Positions 14,001 through 21,384 of a stretch of DNA of 21,384 nucleotides are shown here, in pieces. The notes below the pieces were generated by a model. It made no database searches. It was not told the DNA's origin and saw only the letters and a list, made by a program, of their open reading frames with translations. The stretch lies in the IMG/VR virus record IMGVR_UViG_3300025874_000119, positions 1 through 21,384 of that record. One strand, 5' to 3'. The stretch is from a virus. A program made the position numbers and the translations under genes. How positions within the stretch are numbered: the first letter of the stretch is position 1; each line of letters begins with the position of its first letter.

Positions 14001-14024
14001 CCCCTCTTCGGAGGGGTTTTCTTT
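14001..14024 (+). terminator. Rho-independent terminator after tRNA-Gly
   Basis: A 6-bp GC-rich stem CCCCTC/GAGGGG with a TTCG tetraloop is followed by TTTTCTTT. It closes the plus-strand island nine bases after the tRNA CCA end. No T tract exists on the other strand, so it acts in the plus direction only. Confidence 0.9.
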
Positions 14025-14087
14025 AAGTGCCGTCCTTGGCCGGTATAACATTACTCTTGTGCGTTTTCAGCGCACCACTCTCCTTAC

Positions 14088-14294
14088 TTATTCCCCTTCG
14101 GGTGCTGTAGCAGCAGTTCCAGTCTTTTCTGCAACATCTTTAATAAGATTTGATGTCACATCCAATACACCAGCGGTTACACCAAAGACATCTGAACCGA
14201 CACCTTTGATAATACCACCAGTACCGTCAATGGTTGCATCAACGGTGGAACAAGCAGACAAAACTAATGCGAATGCAATTGCAATGATACGCAT
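14088..14294 (-). CDS. Small lipoprotein, late-expressed
   Basis: 68 aa. A type II signal peptide is clear: MRIIAIAFALVLSAC with lipobox LSAC and the lipidated cysteine at residue 15. The mature part is about 54 residues, rich in Gly, Thr and Val, with an amphipathic repeat-like stretch (TIDGTGGIIKGVGSDVFGVT) and an acidic end. GGAG lies six bases before the ATG, and an exact TATAAATA late promoter is 87-94 bases upstream. It is the last minus-strand gene before the plus-strand island, following the capsid terminator. Roles could include superinfection exclusion, lysis (outer-membrane spanin) or host-envelope change; it is not Pro-rich as many o-spanins are, and no inner-membrane spanin partner is seen. 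Confidence 0.8.
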   Translation of the reverse strand: MRIIAIAFALVLSACSTVDATIDGTGGIIKGVGSDVFGVTAGVLDVTSNLIKDVAEKTGTAATAPEGE

Positions 14295-14380
14295 AACTAT
14301 CTCCTGTTTTTAGATTACTGGGTAACCAGACACAACGGTAATACCGTCTCATACTTCGACATTCAGTTCGTGAACAGAGT

Positions 14381-14388
14381 TATTTATA
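14381..14388 (-). promoter_or_regulatory. T4-type late promoter for the lipoprotein gene
   Basis: Exact TATAAATA on the minus strand, placed just after the capsid-gene terminator, so the lipoprotein has late transcription independent of gp23. Confidence 0.8.
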
Positions 14389-14393
14389 CGCAT

Positions 14394-14418
14394 AAAAAAA
14401 GGGACTCCGAAGAGTCCC
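14394..14418 (-). terminator. Rho-independent terminator after gp23
   Basis: On the minus strand a 7-bp stem GGGACTC/GAGTCCC with a TTCG tetraloop is followed by seven or more Ts (14394-14400 as A on the plus strand). Tetraloop and stem are the same type as the tRNA-Gly terminator. It ends the capsid transcript about 43 bases after the gp23 stop. Confidence 0.92.
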
Positions 14419-14460
14419 TTAAAATGTGGTGAGTTAACCTCACTCTTATTTTTATACTTC

Positions 14461-15801
14461 TTATGTGAGGATGTTGTCCACACGGAAGATACGGTAGTAT
14501 TGGTTGCTCTTTGCAGCAGCAAGACCATTACTAGTTGGAGTACCACCAACATATGGGTTAGAAGCCATGCCGTAGCGAGTCTTGAAACCGATTTTTGGTT
14601 GGAAAGTATCTTCACCAACAGCCTTAACCATCTGTAAAGGAACATATGGGCAGTAGAATACACCACTGTCATATGCGTTTTGACCTTTATAACCTACAGT
14701 ACAGTAGTCAGTCTGGGCATATGGATCGATGTATACTTTGATACGACCGTTAAGTATACCAGCGAAAGTGTTACCAGTGTCATCAACCTGAAGGTTGTTA
14801 GACATAGCAGGACTATAGTCCAAAGTACCAGCAGCAGCAAGTGCAGTAGCAACATCTGAAGAACAGATAAGTACGTTACCTTTACCACGGCGAGTTTCTT
14901 TAGCGATCACGTTACATTCGCGATCGATCTGAACAGTCAGACCTTTGAACTTCTCAGCAGACCAACGACCGTCAGCATCTGAAGACAGATCGAAGACACC
15001 GCTCTTAGTAACGTTAGCTTGCAACGCACCAGTTTTTGCTTGAGAGTTGATAGTACGAATTACTTCGCGGTTGATTTCAGCAAGGATCTCAGTTGACAAG
15101 ATGTTCGCCAACTCAGTTTCTGCGTCTAGACCGTGGATTGCTTTCAAGTCTTGAGCAAGTTCTAAACTGTACTCAGCTTTCAACGCACGAGATACAGCAG
15201 TAACACTTTGCTTCTCGATAGTGAAACCCATTTCTTTGAAAGTAGAACCACCACTTGAACCAAGTGCTTCTGCGTCAGCAGTAGGCATACCAGATGCACC
15301 AAGTGCAGTTAGACGGTTGTCGTCTAAAGTACCGTCTGGAGTAGCAGAGTCAGAGATGCCATTGAAACCAGAAACGTTGTCACTGTCGTGAGTACCAGCA
15401 GAGTCGCCAGAGAACTGAGTCTCAGCTTCACCGAATAGTGCTTCACGTGAACCAGTAGCACCAGCACCATAACGTGCCTTCATCGCGAAGATGAGACCAG
15501 TTGGGCCATTCATAGGTTGTACACCACATACATCGTATGCGATAAGGTTAGGCATCGCACGGCGAACCAAAGAGATCAAGATTGGATCCCAAGTGCCGAT
15601 TGAACCAGTGTTAGCACCAGCAGGTGCAGCTTCGGTCATGAAACCCATCTCAGCAGAACGTGACTCGGCCATTGCGCGTTCTTGGTTTTCCAAGATTGCA
15701 GCAGTTACCGCTTTACGGTGGTGATCGGTGATTGCGCCAGCAGAACTTTCGTTCAGTACTGGAGACCATTTTTCGATAAGAGTATCGTAAGATTGTTGCA
15801 T
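14461..15801 (-). CDS. 23: Major capsid protein gp23
   Basis: 446 aa, shorter than T4 gp23 (521) and of the size seen in marine T4-like phages. It forms the hexamers of the head shell. Residues 60-110 carry the family signature: LVRRAMPNLIAYDVCGVQPM and GPTGLIFAMKARYG, almost as in T4. The N-terminal part before FMTE at 54-57 is probably the propeptide removed by the gp21 protease, which cuts after (L/I/M)xE; cleavage would fall after E57. A Gly/Ser/Asp-rich stretch at about 120-190 corresponds to a surface-exposed region. The C-terminal half includes FQPKIGFKTRYGMASNPYV, another family block. The ribosome site AAGGA overlaps the gp22 stop region, and a strong terminator follows. Confidence 0.97.
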   Translation of the reverse strand: MQQSYDTLIEKWSPVLNESSAGAITDHHRKAVTAAILENQERAMAESRSAEMGFMTEAAPAGANTGSIGTWDPILISLVRRAMPNLIAYDVCGVQPMNGPTGLIFAMKARYGAGATGSREALFGEAETQFSGDSAGTHDSDNVSGFNGISDSATPDGTLDDNRLTALGASGMPTADAEALGSSGGSTFKEMGFTIEKQSVTAVSRALKAEYSLELAQDLKAIHGLDAETELANILSTEILAEINREVIRTINSQAKTGALQANVTKSGVFDLSSDADGRWSAEKFKGLTVQIDRECNVIAKETRRGKGNVLICSSDVATALAAAGTLDYSPAMSNNLQVDDTGNTFAGILNGRIKVYIDPYAQTDYCTVGYKGQNAYDSGVFYCPYVPLQMVKAVGEDTFQPKIGFKTRYGMASNPYVGGTPTSNGLAAAKSNQYYRIFRVDNILT

Positions 15802-15812
15802 TTTAATAATCC

Positions 15813-16838
15813 TTACTTAATAGTTTTTTTGATAGCGTTAACGTATGCATCCATTGAACTTGAGGTTTCTACGGTTGTGTCCGCATCTTCTACAATTTGT
15901 TCAACTTCTGCGTTATCAACAGGTTCTTTAGCGAAGTGTGACTCGATTACGATACCTACTTTAGACGCGAATGTTTCTTCGTCAAAGTCGATTCCTTCGA
16001 TAAGTCCTTTTAACTTCTCTACTTGGGTGTCAGCAAGTCCACGAGATGCTTCAGCGATGATTGCATCACGCTTCAGTACTTCGAGTTCTTCGCTTAACTT
16101 GATTGCGTCACCAGTAGTTGAGTTAAGTTTTTCTTCTAACTCAGTTACTTGTTCTGCAAGTTCGTCAACTAGGTCAACTTTTGCTTCAGGGACATCGATG
16201 TAAGATTCTACGAATAGATCTTTCATTTTACCCATGAATGATTCAGCGATTTCAGTACGGAGACCGTTCTGTACCGCAACCTTGTTATCTTCCATCCAAG
16301 ATTCGACAACGTAATTCATGTAAGAATCTACTTTCTCAACAAGATCAGCTTTAACAGCAGATACTTCTTCAGACAGTTCTTCTTTGTACTGTTCTTCTAA
16401 ACGATCAACTTCTTCGCTTAACTTAGAACGGACAGCAGCTTCAAAAATTACAGCAGTCTTCTCTTTAAACTCTTCTGAAAGAGTGGCTTCAGATTCTACC
16501 AACGCATCCAACTCGGAAGTTGTATCGATAGATTCTGCAACAGACTCGTCTACCTTACCGCCCATCATTTTGTCGTATGCAGCTTGTAGTTCACCTTTCT
16601 TCATTTTAGAAGCGGTGACATACATTGCATTCAACAGACCGGCTTTGGTCTTAGGTGCTTGTGCCTGTTTTGTTGCGCCAGCAGCTTTATCCACAGATGC
16701 GACAGATTCTGGTTCCGTTACCGGAGTATCATCCGTAGCTTCTACGACTTCTGCTTGTGCTTCTTCGAGAGTTTCCTCCACAATGTCGTTAATTTCTTCA
16801 TCGTGAAGTTCAACTTCGACTTTATTTTCTTCAGTCAT
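15813..16838 (-). CDS. 22: Prohead core scaffolding protein gp22
   Basis: 341 aa, longer than T4 gp22 (269). It is the main scaffold around which the prohead assembles and is later digested by gp21. The sequence is very acidic and helical, with long predicted coiled coils (EEVDRLEEQYKEELSEEVSA and LAEQVTELEEKLNS), and many xxE sites suited to gp21. The first 60 residues are Glu/Thr/Val-rich and look disordered. The end (DAYVNAIKKTIK) resembles the C-termini I recall from cyanophage gp22. AAGGAG lies six bases before the ATG, in the gap after the gp21 stop. Long plus-strand frames opposite this gene are shadows of its biased composition. Confidence 0.9.
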   Translation of the reverse strand: MTEENKVEVELHDEEINDIVEETLEEAQAEVVEATDDTPVTEPESVASVDKAAGATKQAQAPKTKAGLLNAMYVTASKMKKGELQAAYDKMMGGKVDESVAESIDTTSELDALVESEATLSEEFKEKTAVIFEAAVRSKLSEEVDRLEEQYKEELSEEVSAVKADLVEKVDSYMNYVVESWMEDNKVAVQNGLRTEIAESFMGKMKDLFVESYIDVPEAKVDLVDELAEQVTELEEKLNSTTGDAIKLSEELEVLKRDAIIAEASRGLADTQVEKLKGLIEGIDFDEETFASKVGIVIESHFAKEPVDNAEVEQIVEDADTTVETSSSMDAYVNAIKKTIK

Positions 16839-16848
16839 TATTGACTCC

Positions 16849-17508
16849 TTACATATTAGATTTGATTAACGAGAGGAAATTCTTAAACTCCCGAATCTGC
16901 ACTTCGGATTGAAATGCTTTCGGTGCGGTTTTAATTTCTGTCTCCATATCTTCAATAATCTGGGGTTCCAAAATGCCGTTATTCCAGACCCAATCTACAC
17001 CTTCCATAATTCCATTGACAAAAGCGTCAGGTGCTGAGGGGTCTTGTACGATATCTACCGTACTAAGAATAAAGTCGTCTTTGACATACATTGCGCCATT
17101 TCTTTGTTCCAGACTTCCCATTCCACGAGTTGACACACCCAATTGTACACCACCATCAAGGAGACCTTTAACAATCTTACCCATTGGAGTATCCAATATT
17201 TGTGCCTTTCCTACCACATCATTACCTTCGAAACGAAGATCAGTGATGAGGTGAGAAACTTTATCCAAGTTAACCGTAGGGCCTTCAGGGTGATTCAATT
17301 CACCTACCGCACGTTTCTTACTAACTTGGGATTCAACGTATGCGTTTACTGCCTTCTCCATAATTGGTTTAGGGTAAATACGTCCGTTTCTATTCTTTGA
17401 TTCTGTTTGAATGAAGATTCCTTCAATGACGTAATTCTTATCGCCATTTTCTTTCTTCTCTACGATACATTCAAGATCGTTTTCTTTAAATTCGCTAATT
17501 AACTTCAT
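16849..17508 (-). CDS. 21: Prohead core protein protease gp21
   Basis: 219 aa, similar to T4 gp21 (212). This serine protease of the herpesvirus-assemblin-like class matures the head by cutting gp22, gp23, gp67 and others. The catalytic histidine is probably H73 in GELNHPEGPTVN, and the serine S126 in QLGVSTRGMGS; the N-terminal block IEGIFIQTESKNRNGRIYP (29-46) is typical of the family. The start overlaps the preceding stop by one base (TAATG). The C-terminal 40 residues are charged and may be removed by self-cleavage. It lies directly upstream of its main substrate, gp22. Confidence 0.94.
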   Translation of the reverse strand: MKLISEFKENDLECIVEKKENGDKNYVIEGIFIQTESKNRNGRIYPKPIMEKAVNAYVESQVSKKRAVGELNHPEGPTVNLDKVSHLITDLRFEGNDVVGKAQILDTPMGKIVKGLLDGGVQLGVSTRGMGSLEQRNGAMYVKDDFILSTVDIVQDPSAPDAFVNGIMEGVDWVWNNGILEPQIIEDMETEIKTAPKAFQSEVQIREFKNFLSLIKSNM

Positions 17509-17729
17509 TAGAGTTTACCACCTAGTGCTTTGACAGTTGAGACCAAAGTCTTCATTGCTTCAGACTCAGTCTTGAATACATCTAACTTGTCACCGTCTAT
17601 ATACACGCAGTAACCTTTAGGTTCTTTTACAATAACTACAGGAACCTTTACAGACCCTTTAGTCTTCGCGGAGTACACGGTTTCACCCTTATACTTCTTT
17701 GCTTCGCGGATCTGTTTAAATGTTTTCAC
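17508..17729 (-). CDS. Small basic protein in the gp68 position
   Basis: 73 aa, lysine-rich (MKTFKQIREAKKYKGETVYS). Alternating strands (KVPVVIVKEPKGYCVYIDGDKL) followed by a helix (TESEAMKTLVSTVKALGG) suggest a small compact fold. In T4 the order is 20-67-68-21, so the gene holds the slot of the prohead core protein gp68, but it is much shorter (T4 gp68 is about 141 aa) and no sequence match is recognised. A late promoter TATAAATA lies 27-34 bases before the ATG, with AGGA in between, and the stop overlaps the gp21 start, so it heads the gp21-gp22-gp23 unit. A minor head component is plausible. Confidence 0.75.
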   Translation of the reverse strand: MKTFKQIREAKKYKGETVYSAKTKGSVKVPVVIVKEPKGYCVYIDGDKLDVFKTESEAMKTLVSTVKALGGKL

Positions 17730-17755
17730 TATAAGTTTTTTCCTGTTTGTACATT

Positions 17756-17763
17756 TATTTATA
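17756..17763 (-). promoter_or_regulatory. T4-type late promoter for the gp21-gp22-gp23 unit
   Basis: Exact TATAAATA on the minus strand in the gap between the gp67-like gene and the gp68-slot gene. It allows head protease, scaffold and capsid genes to be transcribed separately from the tail and portal genes. Confidence 0.88.
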
Positions 17764-17792
17764 CAAAAAAAGTTTTTTAGATCGAATTATTA

Positions 17793-18095
17793 TTAAGAAA
17801 GTTCGTCTTCTTCAGATTCTTCTTCAGATTCTTCTACACCAAACTCATATTCATCGAGTTCTAGTTCAAGATCTTCGATCTCTTCTTCTTCTTCTGGTGC
17901 GTTATTGAAGATGGTATCGGCTACCGCAACTACTTTCTCGGCATCCATAGCATCTTGCATCTTACTACCCAACATGTCGTTGAATAGATCTCCAGCGTTA
18001 TTAAAGTTGGACGCCTGAATTGCATCTACAAACTGGTTTAGGTTCAGTTCCATCTGCGTAGGTTCTTGTACTTCAGTTGTTTCTGTATCACTCAT
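17793..18095 (-). CDS. 67: Prohead core protein gp67-like
   Basis: 100 aa from the ATG at 18095, which has GGAG six bases upstream; a TTG four codons earlier is in frame but lacks support. A central block (LNQFVDAIQASNFNNAGDLF, then MLGSKMQDAMDAEKVVAVAD) parallels T4 gp67 AIKSNDLVAARKLFAEAM, and the C-terminus is a long Glu/Asp tail as in T4 gp67. In T4 this small core protein affects head shape and is digested by gp21. It follows the portal gene directly, as in T4. The tail is encoded by repeated TCTTCTTCAGAT-type triplets on the plus strand, which is codon repetition rather than a separate element. Confidence 0.82.
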   Translation of the reverse strand: MSDTETTEVQEPTQMELNLNQFVDAIQASNFNNAGDLFNDMLGSKMQDAMDAEKVVAVADTIFNNAPEEEEEIEDLELELDEYEFGVEESEEESEEDELS

Positions 18096-18107
18096 GATTT
18101 TCTCCAA

Positions 18108-19610
18108 TTAAAATTCGTCTTCATTTCCTGTCTCTGCATTAGATTCGGTTGCGATCTGTTTCAAGATAGTCTCAACTTCATCTTCTTGCATTTGTAACAC
18201 GTTCTTCCAAACCCACTCTTTAGAGAAGTATTCCCCTACATACTGAGATACTTGATCCATAGTTTGTAGACGTTCTCTGAGTACTTCTGCATCCTTCAGT
18301 TCAGTGAAGTGGTTATCACGTATATAGTCAACCGTGATGTCGTTCTTCCAATTTTCCCAATCCAACTCAGTGATAATACCTTTAAGTATTAACTGTTTAC
18401 GAAGGATATTTAGGAACAACGTTGCGAAGCGTTTTCTCAGACGATCAATGAACTTCTGGAACTTAACTTCATCTCTGTTGATCTCTGTCGCACGACCTAG
18501 AGAGAACTGGGCCTCTTGTTCCAAACGCGACAGTGGAACATTCAAAGATCTATATAGACGTTTCTGGAAGTATACAATGTCATCGATCTGACCAAGATTC
18601 TCACCGCCAGGCAGTGTAGAGATCTCAGTACCACGACCACCCTCTTTACGTGGTAACCAGAAGTCTTCCAACATAGACATATGTTTACGATCATCTTTCA
18701 ATTGACCTGTGTTCGCATCGTATACTAACTTGTTACGATAACGAGACATGATGTCTTTCATGTGTTTCTCTGCCTTCTGTGGAGGCAAGTTACCAACATC
18801 TATATAAAAGATTCTGCGTTCAGGCGCACGTGCGAGACGGTAGATTACCAATGAATCTTCCATCATACGCAATTGGTTAATCGGTTTGATTGCCTTATGT
18901 AGGAAAGATACTACACGTTTTCTAGAAGGATCTAGTAGACCAGACGTAACATAGGATACTGAATCTGGACTTAACTTAACACCGGACTGCGTACCAGATT
19001 TCTCTTGGTAGATGTAAAACTCTTCGGTCTTCTCTACAATCTTTGCGTTAGTCGTGGGATCTTTCTTATATTTTACTTCACGAACTTTACGTACCTTTGC
19101 AGCATCAATGGGACGGATCTCTTGGATACCCGCCTTCAGGTTAGATTCGTTTACCACCAAGTGGTGATACAGACGACCATCTACATACCACGAACGGAAC
19201 ATGTCGTGACCTAACTCATTGAAGTTCAACATCGCGCAGATGCCTTCAAACTCTTCAATGATGTTCTTCTTAATCTTATCTGATGCTTTTACCTTATCGA
19301 GATCCAGACCAACCGGAGATTCCATTTCTGAACCAGAGATAGACTCGTTGATAATATCTTCGATAGCAGCATCGACTTCAGGATGTTGTGCAACACCCCT
19401 GTATTTCTGAATTTGTTGTGTGTTGTCCTTAGAGTCCGCACCGTCCATATCAATGTATGCACCGAAGTGTGAACCACTGGCAGTAACGTACCCTGCACCA
19501 TCGGGATCAGCCGTTGGTACGATAGAAGGTAGTTTTTCTTTGTCCTTGTCCTTGGTCGCTCTCTTTATTTCAAAACCAAAGAGTTTTAGACCATTATTGT
19601 CTTCTGCCAT
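18108..19610 (-). CDS. 20: Portal vertex protein gp20
   Basis: 500 aa, against 524 for T4 gp20. It forms the dodecameric portal through which DNA is packaged and to which the neck binds. Family blocks include HPEVDAAIEDIINESI near 77-92, RSWYVDGRLYHHLVV, RIFYIDVGNLPPQKAEKHMK near 266-285, a YRNKLVYDANTGQ stretch, MLEDFWLPRKEGGRGTEI near 314-331, and LPGGENLGQIDDIVYFQKRL; these match the conserved gp20 regions used for marine phage surveys. GAGG lies six bases before the ATG. Downstream is gp67; upstream is gp19 with a hairpin between. Confidence 0.97.
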   Translation of the reverse strand: MAEDNNGLKLFGFEIKRATKDKDKEKLPSIVPTADPDGAGYVTASGSHFGAYIDMDGADSKDNTQQIQKYRGVAQHPEVDAAIEDIINESISGSEMESPVGLDLDKVKASDKIKKNIIEEFEGICAMLNFNELGHDMFRSWYVDGRLYHHLVVNESNLKAGIQEIRPIDAAKVRKVREVKYKKDPTTNAKIVEKTEEFYIYQEKSGTQSGVKLSPDSVSYVTSGLLDPSRKRVVSFLHKAIKPINQLRMMEDSLVIYRLARAPERRIFYIDVGNLPPQKAEKHMKDIMSRYRNKLVYDANTGQLKDDRKHMSMLEDFWLPRKEGGRGTEISTLPGGENLGQIDDIVYFQKRLYRSLNVPLSRLEQEAQFSLGRATEINRDEVKFQKFIDRLRKRFATLFLNILRKQLILKGIITELDWENWKNDITVDYIRDNHFTELKDAEVLRERLQTMDQVSQYVGEYFSKEWVWKNVLQMQEDEVETILKQIATESNAETGNEDEF

Positions 19611-19636
19611 TTAAAACCTCAAAACTTAATAGTAAA

Positions 19637-19666
19637 ATGGAAGGGGAGACAATTCCCCCCTTCCAT
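19637..19666 (-). terminator. Hairpin, possible terminator after gp19
   Basis: ATGGAAGGGG and CCCCTTCCAT form a 10-bp stem with a 10-base loop in the gap after the tail tube gene. On the minus strand it is followed by TTTACTATT, a weak T tract, so it may stop part of the transcripts or stabilise the gp19 mRNA end. Confidence 0.6.
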
Positions 19667-19684
19667 TCATTACTTATACCAGAA

Positions 19685-20212
19685 TTAACTAGTAGTATTT
19701 GATTCCCAATATTGGATAGCAAATTCTACAGTAAACTCTTCGATCGCATCATTAGTCTCGTAAGACAATGCAATCTCCGACACATTAGTCGGGAAACAAC
19801 CACGGAAGTTGTATGTTTTCAATACATCTCCATTGCGGTCTAGTTGATCAACTGACAGATCAGCTTCGTAATCTACAGGGTTAGACAAACCAGTATTTGC
19901 AGCGTGTGCATTAATACCATTCATCCAACGCTCCATAGCGTCACGAACACTGAAGTCTGTGTCGTTGATTACAGTTACAGTCCAGTTAGCGAAAGTACGA
20001 TCGCCCGCAATCTTCAATTGGCGTCCACGGAACGGAACAGTTACCAGTGCCATTTCTGACACAGGTAATGCCGCTGTCTTACATAGGAAAGATGCAAGTT
20101 CTACATCTCCACCAGCGTAAGCAGGGAAGTTCAATGTTGCCTTGAAGAGATTGGGACGAGCACCGCCACCACGGAGTTTTGACTTAAAGTCATCTACACC
20201 TAATACAGCCAT
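19685..20212 (-). CDS. 19: Tail tube protein gp19
   Basis: 175 aa, against 163 for T4 gp19. Stacked hexamers form the inner tube of the contractile tail. The pattern fits the family: RPNLFKATLNFPAYAGG near 20-36, KTAALPVSEMALVTVPFRGR near 46-65, an FANWTVTVINDTDFSVRDAM block, the ERWMNGIN helix, FRGCFPTNVSEIALSY near 137-152 and FTVEFAIQYWES at the end. GGGGAG lies seven bases before the ATG. It follows the sheath gene with a 13-base gap. The protein at 11085-11576 is a shorter relative with the same closing blocks. Confidence 0.93.
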   Translation of the reverse strand: MAVLGVDDFKSKLRGGGARPNLFKATLNFPAYAGGDVELASFLCKTAALPVSEMALVTVPFRGRQLKIAGDRTFANWTVTVINDTDFSVRDAMERWMNGINAHAANTGLSNPVDYEADLSVDQLDRNGDVLKTYNFRGCFPTNVSEIALSYETNDAIEEFTVEFAIQYWESNTTS

Positions 20213-20225
20213 TTCTTATCTCCCC

Positions 20226-21384
20226 TTATACCGTGCCAACTACTTCGTCAAACTCAACACCAGTTCTAACTGCAACGAAATTCAACGTTACGAAGTTAAT
20301 AGAACGGGCGGGTTTGATGAAGATTGAAGCGATAAATTCATTTCTATCAATGACTGCTGGTGTGTTGTTTGTTTCGTCACAAACGACACGGAAGTCAGTG
20401 ATACCTCTTCGACCCTGTACTTCACGAAGTAAAGGTTCTACGATGTTTGTAAACTCTGCACGAGTAAACTCGTCATTGAATTCAAACATTACGTTCTTGG
20501 CAGCAAGAGCAATTTGACGTTCAAGAACAAGGAACAATCTACGAACGTTAATTCGATCGAATGCACTTGGACGTGATTCAAAGGTCTTGTCACCGAACAG
20601 GATAACACCAGCGCCAGGAATGTTGGCGATTGGGTTAACACCTGCTTTATACAGAGTATCTCTCTGAGTCTTGTTAGGGTTAGATAGAATGTCTGTTACA
20701 CCCAAGTAGTTACCACGTCTCTGTCCAGCAGGAGAGAACCATGGCGCAGCTACTGCGTCAGTACCAGCGAATAGACCGGCGGTACCAGCGTTAGCTGGGA
20801 TTTGGATGTATTGGTCGTTATACTTGTCATATACCTTGAACCAGTTGTTATCAACAACTAGGTATGATGATCGGGTACAACCACTCGCAAACGAAGTAGT
20901 GCTAGTTACAGGAGTAGTACCTGTAATCGAAGCCTTATCGGGGGAAGTAGTTACAACACAATCTTTACGTCCTTTAGCAATTCCAACAAGATCATTTACA
21001 ACAGTGTTACCGTCAGTCTTGTTAGCGTGAGCAGGAGCAATCAACATGTCAACTTGTACAGTTTCAACGTCTTCGAACAGATCAAAACCAGTAGCGTATT
21101 CGCCAGTACCGATATCAGAACCATCTGTTCCTCGACCCAAACTAACAACGCTTTTTGCGTTTGTCCAACCGGCCAATGGGGTACCGTAGTCTTGAGCAGA
21201 ATCGACAGAAGCGGTCTCTCCGATCAGATCTCCGAAGTTATCGTGTGCTACACCAAACGCAGAATCGTCACCGAAGTAACCGTTCCAAATGTAGTTAGAC
21301 TTATTGTTGATAACGTCTGAGATGTAGTTCGGGGTTCCATCTGGAGTCGAAGCACCTTTCAGTGTAGATACGTGTGGGAATGTT
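20226..21384 (-). CDS. 18: Tail sheath protein gp18, 5' end outside window
   Basis: 385 codons of the C-terminal part are present, and the frame stays open to the window edge, so the start lies beyond it. The visible part begins TFPHVSTLKGAS and contains the sheath core blocks: VDMLIAPAH, a CVVTTSPDK stretch, NWFKVYDKYNDQYIQIPANA, APWFSPAGQRRGNY, NPIANIPGAGVILFGDKTFE, FDRINVRRLFLVLERQI and the closing RSINFVTLNFVAVRTGVEF. The strands at the very end are those that interlock neighbouring subunits in contractile sheaths. T4 gp18 has 659 residues. It lies upstream of gp19 in the usual order. Confidence 0.95.
   Translation of the reverse strand, partial: TFPHVSTLKGASTPDGTPNYISDVINNKSNYIWNGYFGDDSAFGVAHDNFGDLIGETASVDSAQDYGTPLAGWTNAKSVVSLGRGTDGSDIGTGEYATGFDLFEDVETVQVDMLIAPAHANKTDGNTVVNDLVGIAKGRKDCVVTTSPDKASITGTTPVTSTTSFASGCTRSSYLVVDNNWFKVYDKYNDQYIQIPANAGTAGLFAGTDAVAAPWFSPAGQRRGNYLGVTDILSNPNKTQRDTLYKAGVNPIANIPGAGVILFGDKTFESRPSAFDRINVRRLFLVLERQIALAAKNVMFEFNDEFTRAEFTNIVEPLLREVQGRRGITDFRVVCDETNNTPAVIDRNEFIASIFIKPARSINFVTLNFVAVRTGVEFDEVVGTV

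Noticed and set aside
14428-14443. GGTGAG/CCTCAC hairpin between the gp23 stop and the terminator
   Set aside because: A 6-bp stem with no T tract; it may protect the mRNA end but cannot be called a terminator.
14349-14888. Minus-strand frames of 107 and 64 codons overlapping the gp23 3' end
   Set aside because: They lie in another frame of the capsid gene and one runs across the terminator and late promoter; composition is that of a shadow frame.
15682-16806. Long plus-strand frames (173 and 140 codons) opposite gp22 and the gp22/gp23 junction
   Set aside because: They are Ser/Ala/Thr-rich mirrors of the acidic, Glu-rich gp22 coding strand, lack ribosome sites, and oppose well-supported late genes.
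17803-17900. Repeated TTCTTCAGATTC-type triplets, possible tandem repeat
   Set aside because: They encode the Glu/Ser acidic tail of the gp67-like protein; this is codon repetition within a low-complexity tail.
1-21384. CRISPR array, insertion sequence, homing endonuclease, integrase or attachment site
   Set aside because: No regular spaced repeats, transposase or endonuclease motifs, or integrase genes were seen on either strand.

Overview
This window is a contiguous piece of a T4-like myovirus genome (Caudoviricetes, T4 superfamily). The gene set and order recall the marine, cyanophage or pelagiphage branch rather than the enteric T4 group: gp18-gp19-gp20-gp67-gp21-gp22-gp23, then a gp19-like tail protein, UvsY, glutaredoxin, UvsW, gp55, gp47, gp46, gp45 and gp44, with 2OG-Fe(II) oxygenases mixed in. 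The host cannot be named. A lipoprotein signal and sigma70-type promoters point to a Gram-negative bacterium.

Most genes are on the minus strand and are read from right to left. The right part (about 14.1-21.4 kb) is the virion module: tail sheath (5' end outside the window), tail tube, portal, prohead core protein gp67, a small protein in the gp68 slot, prohead protease, scaffold and major capsid protein. A terminator follows the capsid gene, then a late-promoter-driven lipoprotein gene. Three exact T4-type late promoters (TATAAATA) occur, all on the minus strand.

The left part (1-11.6 kb) is mainly replication, recombination and late control: a gp19-fold tail protein, a 2OG oxygenase-like protein, UvsY, glutaredoxin, UvsW, an Sm-like hypothetical, a cytidylyltransferase-like protein, the late sigma factor gp55, tRNA-Arg(UCU), the SbcD/SbcC-type nuclease gp47/gp46 split by a second oxygenase and small genes, the sliding clamp gp45, two small genes, the clamp loader gp44, and a partial unknown gene. 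Many junctions are stop/start overlaps. Near-consensus sigma70 promoters (TTGACW-N17/18-TATAAT) precede gp44, gp45, gp46, gp55 and one hypothetical gene. Early recombination and replication genes thus appear to use host-type promoters, and gp55 then directs the TATAAATA late genes.

The main oddity is a plus-strand island at about 11.64-14.02 kb between the two modules. It has its own sigma70 promoter, a 376-aa protein that looks remotely like DUF4338/DruA (possibly GNAT-like), a 328-aa ParB-like protein, a divergent tRNA-Gly(UCC) with its own promoter, and a strong terminator. This is the best candidate for an undescribed accessory system. A second oddity is a perfect-consensus plus-strand promoter at 7761-7789 with no gene behind it, pointing antisense into the Sm-like gene and uvsW. 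A 52-aa gene at 4430-4588 overlaps the end of an oxygenase gene. No stretch longer than 300 bases lacks a gene.
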